This document shows, piece after piece, positions 1 to 6,578 of a stretch of DNA of 64,000 bases. How positions within the stretch are numbered: position 1 is the first letter of the stretch; each line of letters opens with the position of its first letter. Position numbers and translations under genes: made by a program. Under the pieces are notes generated by a model, which did no database searches, was not told the origin of the DNA, and saw only the letters and a list, made by a program, of their open reading frames with translations. Origin of the DNA: Flavobacterium soyangense (GTDB lineage Bacteria; Bacteroidota; Bacteroidia; Flavobacteriales; Flavobacteriaceae); the NCBI RefSeq assembly GCF_015277675.1, contig NZ_JADHEC010000006.1:1-64000 (forward strand), written 5' to 3'.

Positions 1-39
1 TTGAAATTCTCTCTAATTTTTTTACGATAACTGCATAGT

Positions 40-124
40 GTTAACGGCAGGTACTCCGGTTCCGTTCAACACGGGGTTCATTGTTCGGCTTGCAGCCGCA
101 ACGAACCCCTAGCTGTTACCAGCA
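40..124. other. attC-like recombination site A, with remnant of a further site
   Basis: The imperfect palindrome begins with CAAC at 67-70 and ends with GTTACC at 115-120. Its inner stem pairs GGGGTTC (74-80) with GAACCCC near 103-109. This is the AAC-stem-GTT layout of integron attC sites. A second GTT core, GTTAACGG at 40-47, is nearly complementary to the left arm CCGTTCAAC at 62-70, so a preceding site seems to end here and the array continues beyond the window. The right arm GTTACCAGC is complementary to the left arm of the next site near 801. Individually this is the weakest of the sites. Its assignment rests on the shared layout and the arm complementarity. Confidence 0.55.
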
Positions 125-131
125 GCCTTTT

Positions 132-809
132 TTGTCGGTTTACTTATCTGATTGTTTAGAAATTATGCGAACATTTAAAGATAAACAATTTGACTTAGCG
201 ATTGTAGATGTCCCTTACGGTATTGGCGAAGATGGAAGTAAAAACCATACAAGAGGCAAACTTGCAAAACCACAAGATTATAAACCATACGCTGGTAATG
301 ATGTAAACGCACCATCAAAAGAATATTGGGATTAATTATTAAGAATTAGTAAAAATCAAATCGTTTGGGGTGCAAATCATTTTATAAGCAAATTACCATT
401 TGATAGTAGTTGTTGGATTGTTTGGGATAAAGATAATACTGGCGATTTTGCTGATTGCGAACTTGCTTGGACTTCATTTGATACTGCAGTTAGAAAATTC
501 AAATGGACTTGGAACGGAATGTTACAGCAAAATATGAAAGACAAACAAAAGCGTATTCATCCAAACGAAAAACCAATACAACTTTATGAATGGTTATTGA
601 AAAATTACGCAAAGGAAGGCAACAAAATAATTGATACGCATTTTGGAAGCGGTTCTATTGCATTAGCGGTTAACAAAGTAAATAATTTAGATAAAATGGA
701 TTTGCACCTTACCGCTATTGAGTTAGATGAACATTATTATAATAAATCAATTAAAAGAATTAATCAAAAACTTTCTCAAGGCACGATGTCTTTTGAAGGT
801 TGCTGGTAA
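132..809 (+). pseudogene. DNA methyltransferase (DNA N4/N6 type) broken by an in-frame stop
   Basis: The two halves lie in one frame and are separated by a single TAA at 333-335. The reading continues directly as LLRISKNQIVWGANHF. A single G-to-T change (GAA to TAA) would explain the stop. Motifs fit a beta-class DNA methyltransferase: VYLSDCLEIM then DVPYGIG (motif IV, with V where DPPY has P), and later HPNEKPIQLYEWLL and DTHFGSGSIALA (motif I, FxGxG). The probable start is TTG at 132; the frame also stays open upstream into site A. The stop codon at 807-809 falls inside the core of the next site (GGTAAT), which is the tight packing expected of a cassette. It is read opposite to the larger cassette genes. 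It is probably inactive unless the stop is suppressed. Confidence 0.72.
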
Positions 810-886
810 TGGGCGCGCGCTTGACGAAGTCGCTTGATTTCTTCAAGCGTCGAGTTGGGCGAAGGGCGCGCCCATTGGGCAAAAGG
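801..886. other. attC-like site B1, GC-rich
   Basis: The left arm TGCTGGTAAT (801-810) is complementary to the right arm GTTACCAGC of site A. The right end is ATTGGGC at 874-880, so the cores read AAT and ATT here instead of AAC and GTT. The main stem is GGGCGCGC (811-818) against GGCGCGCCC (865-873). The interior (CTTGACG, TTCAAGCGTCGAG) pairs imperfectly. Its GC content is far above that of the surrounding DNA, so this copy probably has a foreign origin. The right arm runs straight into a 34-nt hairpin (874-907) shared with the next site. Confidence 0.55.
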
Positions 887-897
887 TGCTCGCGCCT

Positions 898-1026
898 TTT
901 GCCCAACGTCTTGCTACTTTGAGATGGTGGGGATTGCGAAATAGTTATTTTTCTGTTATACAGATTTATAATACGAAACGGTAATTCCACTAAATCCCAA
1001 CTATCTCAAAATAGCCGTTGGCGGTT
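898..1026. other. attC-like site B2
   Basis: The site runs from GCCCAAC (901-907, which fits the canonical RYYYAAC box) to GTTGGCGG (1017-1024). The spacing from AAC to GTT is about 115 nt. After an unpaired spacer, the left stem CTACTTTGAGATGGTGGG pairs with the complement of CCCAACTATCTCAAAATAG, with only a few mismatches. The middle is a variable loop. It shares TTTGAGATGG and ACGAAACGGTAATTCCAC with sites C and D, so the three are homologous. The right arm GTTGGC is complementary to GCCAAC at the start of site C. Confidence 0.7.
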
Positions 1027-1083
1027 CGGTTTTCTCGCTATTTATTTTGGCAGGAATCGATGTAAAACAAACAAACAAACAAT

Positions 1084-1305
1084 ATGTCGGATTCAGATTT
1101 AATAATAGAAACAAGTACCAATCAGTTTAAATGTTTGTCTTCGGACGACCAAACTATTCATTTGCATTTTAGAGGGTTAGTAGGTGATAATCCCACACAA
1201 ACTTTCTCAATGTCAAAAGCAATGTTACACACAATACTTAATAGAGTTACCAACGACCCATTAACCGTAAACGCTTATGGGAGTTTTAACCCCAACAACG
1301 ATTAA
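1084..1305 (+). CDS. small cassette protein of unknown function (73 aa)
   Basis: I do not recognise this family. The protein is soluble and acidic, with no membrane segment or signal peptide. It begins MSDSDLIIETSTNQF and ends YGSFNPNND. A phrase such as IHLHFRGLVGDNPTQTFSM suggests a small beta-rich fold. The ATG lies 60-70 nt after the GTT core of site B2, so the gene is the first in the cassette between sites B2 and C. It converges on, and overlaps by 20 nt, the next gene on the other strand. It could be an orphan of phage or plasmid type. Support is the open frame, the start context and the cassette position only. Confidence 0.5.
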   Translation: MSDSDLIIETSTNQFKCLSSDDQTIHLHFRGLVGDNPTQTFSMSKAMLHTILNRVTNDPLTVNAYGSFNPNND

Positions 1306-1549
1306 AAAGCTCAAGTAAGTCATTTTTTATTTCTAATGGAAGTTCATCAGGAATATTATTAATCATAATTTTTCCATTTGCTAAATTATTAGTTGTAAAA
1401 TGACTTATTATCCCATCGTGTTTTTGTGATAGAAACTTACGAGGCCTTGGCTCGAAATATTCAATGTATTTTTCATCAATTTCTATTAAGCCTTTTTGAA
1501 ACATTTCATTTTTTATTTTGTATTCATCACTTTGTAAACTCATATTCAT
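1286..1549 (-). CDS. small cassette protein of unknown function (87 aa)
   Basis: This small charged soluble protein carries no domain I can name. The start is MNMSLQSDEYKIKNEM; the third residue (MSLQ) is an equally good start. The centre contains YIEYFEPRPRKFLSQKHDG, and the C-terminus is helical (ELPLEIKNDLLELFNRCWG). Its 3' end overlaps the convergent gene at 1084-1305 by 20 nt, so the two may not both be expressed strongly. It points away from the recombinase, like the large cassette genes. The 240-nt stretch upstream holds nested inverted repeats that probably carry its promoter. Confidence 0.5.
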   Translation of the reverse strand: MNMSLQSDEYKIKNEMFQKGLIEIDEKYIEYFEPRPRKFLSQKHDGIISHFTTNNLANGKIMINNIPDELPLEIKNDLLELFNRCWG

Positions 1550-1587
1550 ATTTATTATTTAAGGTTAAAATTAAAAATTAAGGGAGG

Positions 1588-1773
1588 ATGATTAGCATTA
1601 CTAAATAATACCATTTCGAGGGTAATCAATACCTTTGATTACCGTTTACATTTTTTTTGCAAAAAACCATTTCGCCCAAATGTAAACAACAATATTACGT
1701 AATAACCACTAACTGTTTGCTCCTCCCTTTTTTATTTCAAATCAAATTACTAATCATCGGTTCTTCGGAACCG
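1588..1773. repeat. nested inverted repeats and a TTCG-loop hairpin in a cassette spacer
   Basis: This gene-free stretch lies between two divergent small genes. Several inverted pairs sit inside one another: AGGGAGGA near 1581-1588 with TCCTCCCT near 1721, GGTAATCA with TGATTACC (1621-1643), and GTTTACATTT with AAATGTAAAC (1644-1688). ACCATTTCG occurs twice as a direct repeat. The 3' part holds a perfect 6-bp stem with a TTCG tetraloop (CGGTTC TTCG GAACCG, 1758-1773), 16 nt before the next start codon and with no T-run. It may be operator DNA or a structured leader. No protein-coding potential was seen. Confidence 0.5.
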
Positions 1774-1789
1774 TACTAAAACAAAAAAA

Positions 1790-1954
1790 ATGTCAGAAAC
1801 AATTAAACAAAATGATGCTTATGAATTTTTAAGTTCAAAGCAAACGGAAATCGCTTCTAAAATAGAAGAATTGCTAATAGGATTAACGGTTAATGAAGCA
1901 CAAGAGTTGCTTCATTGTATTCGTAGAGCTGTTGGAGAAAATAAAATAAGTTAA
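1790..1954 (+). CDS. very small helical protein (54 aa)
   Basis: The reading frame starts at ATG 1790 after an A-rich run and encodes MSETIKQNDAYEFLSSKQ, then a helical EIASKIEELLIGLTVNEA, and ends with AVGENKIS. I do not recognise a family. The pattern resembles small helical regulators carried by phages and plasmids. The TTCG hairpin at 1758-1773 lies just upstream and would be in its leader RNA. Its stop codon overlaps by four nucleotides the stop codon of a convergent small gene. The coding call rests on codon composition, start context and compact arrangement. Confidence 0.5.
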   Translation: MSETIKQNDAYEFLSSKQTEIASKIEELLIGLTVNEAQELLHCIRRAVGENKIS

Positions 1955-2091
1955 TTTCTATTTACCGCAGACCATATTCTTTTTAAAAGAGTATTGTTTT
2001 CGGCTACATCTCCTTTTAATTTGTCGATTTCACCGTGTAAAGATTGGATTTCTTGTCTTAATCTTCTGATTTCGTCCTGTAATTCGTCCAT
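1951..2091 (-). CDS. very small coiled-coil protein (46 aa)
   Basis: Read on the minus strand from ATG 2089-2091, the protein starts MDELQDEIRRLRQEIQSLHG and continues EIDKLKGDVAENN. It shows clear heptad spacing of L and I, so it should form a coiled coil. The tail is TLLKRIWSAVNRN. It lies directly after the left arm of site C and converges tail to tail with the gene at 1790-1954, the stop codons overlapping within TTAA at 1951-1954. Function is unknown. Coiled-coil microproteins of this size are common as phage or toxin-antitoxin accessories, but nothing here proves such a role. Confidence 0.5.
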   Translation of the reverse strand: MDELQDEIRRLRQEIQSLHGEIDKLKGDVAENNTLLKRIWSAVNRN

Positions 2092-2137
2092 AGTATTATA
2101 TTTATTTTGGTTATACTTTCTGTTTCTATAAACTGAC

Positions 2138-2264
2138 AGCCAACGTTTTGCTGCTTTGAGATGGCTGGAAATTCGTAACCTTTCAACTTTCGGATTAACG
2201 AAAACTTGATGCGAAACGATAATTCCACTAAACTCCAGCTATATCAAAACAGCTGTTGGCAGAT
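2138..2264. other. attC-like site C
   Basis: The site runs from GCCAACG (AAC at 2142-2144) to GTTGGCAG (GTT at 2255-2257), with 116 nt from core to core. The left stem GCTGCTTTGAGATGGCTGGA pairs with the complement of TCCAGCTATATCAAAACAGC. The unpaired spacer next to the cores is longer on the left than on the right. This matches the attC order of R box, unpaired central spacer, L box and variable loop. It is nearly identical to site D over its whole length. Its right arm GTTGGCAGA is exactly complementary to TCTGCCAAC at the start of site D. Confidence 0.75.
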
Positions 2265-2275
2265 CGGTTGCTTTT

Positions 2276-2938
2276 TTATTTACTTTCAGTTTGTTGGTTT
2301 TTATTTTTAGCACTAAAATATCCACCCCAAAGTGCCAATAAAGGTGCGATAGCTCCAATTAGTGAAATTGGGAATCCATTGCCTTTATTTATTAAAATAA
2401 TTATAAAAACTATAACTATTCCAGTTATAATAATAAGAAATGGATATATCCAAGTTTTTTCAAAAAAAGTCTTTTTTCGTATTGTTTCTAATTGATGGAG
2501 ACTTAGGTATTTTTCAATTTTACTTTCTAATTCTTGACAATACTTATCAAAATATTCTGTATTACAAAACGTAGGACTTGAAGATAAACTTATTCTTTTT
2601 CCGCTTTTTAAGTTTATAAGCAAACTAATACTTCCATTATAAACTTGTACTTGGTAATTTTTAATTTCATCAAAATTTATTCTCTCCAGTTTGTCATTTT
2701 TATTTATTTCAGTATAATTTTCTTCTAAAATTGCAAAACCAACTTTCTTCATTTTGTGTTTATTCAGCCAAAAAATTAAAATTGGAATTCCAAATGATAG
2801 AATCATTGTAAAATAAATATTGAAGTATTTTTTAAATTCAACCAATGTGAATATCAACGCAAAAAAAGTTGCAAATGATATTAAAAAAAGTGTTAATGAA
2901 TATTTTTGGTTTACATATTCAAATTCATATTTTGCCAT
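2276..2938 (-). CDS. cassette-borne integral membrane protein (220 aa)
   Basis: The protein has two hydrophobic segments near the N-terminus (about residues 15-32 and 40-58). A soluble middle domain follows (about 65-165) with alternating hydrophobic strands, including INFDEIKNYQVQVYNGS and LLINLKSGKRISLSSS, which looks like a PH-like fold. Two C-terminal membrane segments (about 167-185 and 192-210) precede a polar tail. This layout resembles bacterial PH-domain membrane proteins of unknown role. The gene fills the cassette between sites C and D almost completely. Its stop lies 20 nt from the core of site C and it is read away from the recombinase. No specific function can be given. Confidence 0.65.
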   Translation of the reverse strand: MAKYEFEYVNQKYSLTLFLISFATFFALIFTLVEFKKYFNIYFTMILSFGIPILIFWLNKHKMKKVGFAILEENYTEINKNDKLERINFDEIKNYQVQVYNGSISLLINLKSGKRISLSSSPTFCNTEYFDKYCQELESKIEKYLSLHQLETIRKKTFFEKTWIYPFLIIITGIVIVFIIILINKGNGFPISLIGAIAPLLALWGGYFSAKNKNQQTESK

Positions 2939-2987
2939 TAAATACTTCTGTTTTTTAATTATCGTTTCTTTTGATTCTCAACAACTG

Positions 2988-3116
2988 TCTGCCAACGTTT
3001 TGGTGCTTTGAGATGGCTGGAAAATCGTAACCGATCAATTTTCGGATTAACGAAAACTTGATGCGAAACGATAATTCCACTAAACTCCAGCTAGCTCAAA
3101 ACAGCTGTTATGTGTT
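2988..3116. other. attC-like site D
   Basis: The site runs from GCCAACG (AAC at 2994-2996) to GTTATGTG (GTT at 3107-3109). The left stem GCTTTGAGATGGCTGGA pairs with the complement of TCCAGCTAGCTCAAAAC. Its loop is almost the same as in site C, including TTTCGGATTAACGAAAAC and ACGATAATTCCACTAAACT. Only the outer arms differ, as expected when each attC is built from a cassette end plus the start of its neighbour. The stop codon of the parvulin gene lies inside the right core. ACACATAAC at the start of site E is complementary to the right arm. Confidence 0.75.
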
Positions 3117-3713
3117 GCTCTTTATTTTCAGTACCGTGAATTCTCTTATTGGTTTGTCGTTAAATGTTTTCAGAACAATGTAATACCATTTTTCATTCTC
3201 AATATCTACTTTAAAAATATCATTTTGTTTGTGATTTTTCACTGCTTTTTCAAAATCTGGAACCATCATTCCTTCAGCAAACCAACCTAAATCACCATCT
3301 TTACCATTGTCCATTGTGTATTTATTAGCTAAATTCGAAAATGAAATTCCATTTTTATATTCCTCCAAGATTTCAGTTCTTAATTTTTCAATTTCTGCGA
3401 GTGAAATTTTACTTGCATCAAGAAAAATATAACTAACACGAAAAGCATTTATATTTGTTTCAAAAAGTATTTTGTAGGTAAAATCTAAATCTGAGAATAT
3501 TTCGCCTGTTTTCGCATCAGCTAATTTAGTTGCAAAATCATCAGTTTCAATTTCGGGATGTATGTTTAAAAGTTCTGCTTCAAGATTTGGATTTTCTGTC
3601 GCTAATTTTTTAGCATCATCAATTGTAATTATTTGTTTTAACTGCTCTTTTATTGTTTGAGAAAATGATTGAAACGAAATAAAAATAATTATGAATAATA
3701 TGAGTTTTTTCAT
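3108..3713 (-). CDS. secreted parvulin-type (PpiC) peptidyl-prolyl isomerase
   Basis: The protein starts with a signal peptide, MKKLILFIIIFISFQSFSQ, so it should act outside the cytoplasm. A longer frame opens eight residues earlier inside the site E core but would spoil the signal sequence. The C-terminal half (about residues 95-195) is a parvulin domain: FSNLANKYTMDNGKDGDLGW is the typical segment, followed by a FEKAVKNHKQNDIF stretch and the WYYIVLK strand. Proteins of this family help fold exported proteins. It is a single-gene cassette between sites D and E. Its stop codon lies within the GTTATG core of site D, showing how tightly the gene is packed. As a cassette gene it is probably dispensable. 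Confidence 0.8.
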   Translation of the reverse strand: MKKLILFIIIFISFQSFSQTIKEQLKQIITIDDAKKLATENPNLEAELLNIHPEIETDDFATKLADAKTGEIFSDLDFTYKILFETNINAFRVSYIFLDASKISLAEIEKLRTEILEEYKNGISFSNLANKYTMDNGKDGDLGWFAEGMMVPDFEKAVKNHKQNDIFKVDIENEKWYYIVLKTFNDKPIREFTVLKIKSNT

Positions 3714-3731
3714 TTTTGGTTTTTTAGAGTT

Positions 3732-3870
3732 ACACATAACGTTTGGCAGCTACAAGAAGTTGGCGATTTCGGAGACGAAAACTGTCTGCCAGCACTGAAC
3801 TTGATACGAAGCACAAAGCTTTATTTAACCACTGAACCGCCAATTTCTTGTAGGTGCTGTTATAGGATGT
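3732..3870. other. attC-like site E
   Basis: The site runs from ACACATAAC (AAC at 3738-3740) to GTTATAGGATGTGC (GTT at 3859-3861). The stem CAGCTACAAGAAGTTGGCG pairs with the complement of CGCCAATTTCTTGTAGGTG with two mismatches, and the unpaired spacers beside the cores are unequal. Its sequence is otherwise unlike sites C and D, so the shared feature is structure rather than sequence, as in known attC sites. The 14-nt right arm matches the complement of the left arm of the site next to the recombinase (GCATATCCTATAAC) at 13 of 14 positions. Confidence 0.72.
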
Positions 3871-3897
3871 GCTTATTTGTCGGTCGAGCATATTATT

Positions 3898-4659
3898 TTA
3901 TTTTCTATCTAAGTTTTTCTTAGCTAATTCAGCCACTCCATTAAAAACGGATGCTCGTAATTTTGACCATTCTCCTTCTGGTAATTTAGTTATGCCCATT
4001 TCGTTTTTCCTAGATAGACTTATTTGACTTACTGCATCATCAACAGTCGTTTTGTCTATGTGAAATAGATAAATGAACTGATTGATGAAAAATGAAACTT
4101 TTTTTGGATTATTTGGATTTATAAAGACCAAATCAGTCATTGCTTCTTCTTCATTTTGATGGGTCATTATTAAACAGGCATATTCGTTCTCTTCCAATGG
4201 CATAGAATTAAAAAGTGAAGCACGCAATTCTTCTTCTTGTTCACTAGACAATTTGAAATTACTAAACAAGTCATGCTCGGAAACACTGGCTCTCCAAACT
4301 AAAGATTGAAGAAATAATTTAAATTGCTTATAGTCGATATTTTTACAACGAATGGCATTGATACCATGAACATTTGTTATTTGCTCAAAATTTTCGTTTT
4401 CCTGTCTAAAAGATTGTGAGTACAAATTATTATTTGCATATCTCTCAAGTTTAGATAAAATATTATTGTCGCAATCAGCACATAAAATATGTTCTTCATA
4501 TGCACCACTTTGAACCGTTTTTTTTCTAATCGGGTCTGATGATGATATTTCAAACATTCTATTTTTTTCGTCTCCAATACCTTTATATAGAAAGTTTGGA
4601 AACAAATGAGAACGTTTTATTAATACTTTCTCTTGGAGGCAAAGTTTACAAATACCCAT
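3898..4659 (-). CDS. HNH-like zinc-binding protein, second gene of a two-gene cassette
   Basis: The N-terminus contains CKLC (residues 4-7), then SHLFPNFLYKG, then ILCADCDNNILSKLERYA near residues 58-75. Two CxxC pairs with an intervening SH motif resemble the metal-binding core of HNH endonuclease-like proteins. The remaining 170 residues are soluble and not recognised. The ATG overlaps the stop codon of the upstream protease gene (TAATG), so the two are translationally coupled and probably work together. The gene ends 37 nt before the core of site E. A nuclease or DNA-recognition role is an inference from the zinc motif only, and a non-catalytic zinc protein is equally possible. Confidence 0.6.
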   Translation of the reverse strand: MGICKLCLQEKVLIKRSHLFPNFLYKGIGDEKNRMFEISSSDPIRKKTVQSGAYEEHILCADCDNNILSKLERYANNNLYSQSFRQENENFEQITNVHGINAIRCKNIDYKQFKLFLQSLVWRASVSEHDLFSNFKLSSEQEEELRASLFNSMPLEENEYACLIMTHQNEEEAMTDLVFINPNNPKKVSFFINQFIYLFHIDKTTVDDAVSQISLSRKNEMGITKLPEGEWSKLRASVFNGVAELAKKNLDRK

Positions 4660-6410
4660 TACTTAATTTTGATTAGAACAACATAATCTGATAATAATTT
4701 AATTTTTTCAGTTAAAGAAATTCCTGCTAATCCTTGGTCGTTAGGAATATTAATATTTTCGGGCAAAACATCTAGTAAGTTCCTTAGGTAACTTGATTTA
4801 ATTGCATATGAAACATTATCAGCAGCCATGATTTTAGCACTAACAACACCAATAATATTTCCATCATAATCAAATAATGGACCTCCACTATTACCGGGTT
4901 GAACGGGTACTGAAATTTGATAGGTTGTAATGTCACCTTGATAACCCGTCTTTGAACTTATTTTGCCGTCTGTAAATTTAACTTCACTTCCCATAGCAGA
5001 AAGTGCCATTGGATAGCCCAACGCAAAAACATTTGAACCAATATCACTAATTTGAGTTTTGAAATTGTATGGTAATTTACTGTATGGTTTAAAGTTGGGG
5101 TCATCTATTTTAATAACAGCTAAATCGTTCTGTTTATCACTTGTAATGACTTTCGCTTTATATGATTTTTTTTGACCATTTTGAATTAAGTCAACTTCTA
5201 TTTCAGATGCATCCTCGATTACATGATAATTTGTCGTGATATATCCCCTTGCATCAATAAAAAATCCTGTTCCATTTCCTTTCCAATCTGAGCTGTTTGA
5301 AAATTTAGAAATGGCATTGTTTTCCCCAATATCTTGTCTTACTAATAACCTCTCAAATAACACTTCTTTTTTTCCTGATGGAATATAGAATCCTATATTA
5401 TTCCCTTTAAAAGCATAAAAATCCTCGCTTGCAATAATTTGCCCATTAATCGAAAAATATACTTTATCTTTTATCTTATTTATTTTTACTAGATTACGTT
5501 CATAATTTTGATTTATATTACTTGACTGTGTCCATTTTTCGTATTCTAAATTCAATCCTTCAGTAATTGCTCCTATTCGATAAAAACCATTCGCACTTAT
5601 ATAAAAATAATAGTAGTTACTCCAATCTTTAAAGCCATATATAATACCTTGAGCACTGTTTTTTTCACCACTTTTGAAGTTGATAATTGTTTCAATAGAA
5701 AAATTATTTGATATATCAATCGGAAGATGTATCCATTGAGCGTAGCCTTTATCTGTTTTAGTTTTCATGAGCAAACCTTCGCCAGCGATAATTTCACTTT
5801 TATAATCATCTAAGTCAGCTGGCTCCCAATTATTTTCATCTTCTGTAGTTTTAAATCCTTCAAAAAATACTTTCTGGCATTTATCAAATTCATCACATTC
5901 TGTAAACCATTTTTCTGTCGGTTTTCCATCCTTATAATCAATTCTAAATTTAACCTTGCCACTTTCATAGTAATCAATCCATTTTCCATTTGGAACGCCT
6001 AATTTGTATTCAATTTCTCTTGCCTTTTGGCCGTTTTCATGCCAAAATATTGTTAGGCCATCTTCTTTGTCACCAACCATAGTGCTTTCCCTTGACTTCT
6101 TTCCGTTCTTATGATACCATGTACATTTACCATCGGATATATCTTTACTATTATCGTATTTGTCTATATAAGACATTTTACCTTCCCATTGTAACTCTCC
6201 TGTAATGTAATAGTCTTTGGTTATGCCAACTGGTTTACCGTTCACATCAAAGGCTGTAGTTCTGTAGTAAGAAGCTTTTGATTCAGTAGTAACTTTCCAA
6301 TTTTTGTCGTAGTAAATCTTCTCTTGTTTTTGTCCGTAAGAAATTTGGCTAACTGTCAACATTAGGAATAGTCCTAAAAGCTTAATTGTTTGTTTCATTC
6401 TATTTTTCAT
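4659..6410 (-). CDS. secreted protein with MORN-type repeats, a jelly-roll-like domain and a trypsin-like protease
   Basis: The start at 6410 (MKNRMKQTIKLLGLFLML) gives a signal peptide ending near ISYGQ; longer frames put charged residues in front. Residues about 50-175 hold repeats of the MORN/YwqK type (GKCTWYHKNGKKSRES, GLTIFWHENGQKAREI, GKWIDYYESGKVKF). Residues about 195-350 look like a concanavalin-type beta domain. Residues about 370-550 are a Deg-like serine protease with the full triad: TNYHVIE (His), NDLAVIKI (Asp) and QPGNSGGPLF (Ser). No PDZ domain is visible. It is the first gene after the recombinase and is coupled to the HNH-like gene. The substrate is unknown. The cut sites, if any, should lie in the periplasm or at the surface. 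Confidence 0.78.
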   Translation of the reverse strand: MKNRMKQTIKLLGLFLMLTVSQISYGQKQEKIYYDKNWKVTTESKASYYRTTAFDVNGKPVGITKDYYITGELQWEGKMSYIDKYDNSKDISDGKCTWYHKNGKKSRESTMVGDKEDGLTIFWHENGQKAREIEYKLGVPNGKWIDYYESGKVKFRIDYKDGKPTEKWFTECDEFDKCQKVFFEGFKTTEDENNWEPADLDDYKSEIIAGEGLLMKTKTDKGYAQWIHLPIDISNNFSIETIINFKSGEKNSAQGIIYGFKDWSNYYYFYISANGFYRIGAITEGLNLEYEKWTQSSNINQNYERNLVKINKIKDKVYFSINGQIIASEDFYAFKGNNIGFYIPSGKKEVLFERLLVRQDIGENNAISKFSNSSDWKGNGTGFFIDARGYITTNYHVIEDASEIEVDLIQNGQKKSYKAKVITSDKQNDLAVIKIDDPNFKPYSKLPYNFKTQISDIGSNVFALGYPMALSAMGSEVKFTDGKISSKTGYQGDITTYQISVPVQPGNSGGPLFDYDGNIIGVVSAKIMAADNVSYAIKSSYLRNLLDVLPENINIPNDQGLAGISLTEKIKLLSDYVVLIKIK

Positions 6411-6444
6411 TTTATGCATGATTTCATGTTTTGGTGGTCGTCCT

Positions 6445-6540
6445 AGCATATCCTATAACTATCTTATAGGCGCATAAAATTACCTTTTTTATTCCATTTG
6501 GGTATGTTATGCGCAAGTTCTTTTCTTTTTTTATGCGTAT
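6445..6540. other. attI-like site beside the recombinase
   Basis: The left arm GCATATCCTATAAC (6446-6459) is the complement of the right arm of site E (13 of 14). The right core is GTTATGCGC (6506-6514). Unlike the other sites it has no long L-box stem. It carries a short palindrome CCTATAACTATCTTATAGG and three copies of TTATGCG: inverted at 6471-6477 and direct at 6507-6513 and 6531-6537, the direct copies 24 bp apart. A site with recombinase-binding repeats but no hairpin, lying between the integrase and the first cassette, is what an attI would look like. The exact crossover point is not determined. Confidence 0.6.
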
Positions 6541-6578
6541 AATTTTTAATTTATACTCTACAAATTTAAATAAAAATC

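Noticed and set aside
760..990. Minus-strand open frame of 76 residues over sites B1 and B2
   Set aside because: It runs through two palindromic sites, and its codons follow the repeat structure. No start context or domain supports it.
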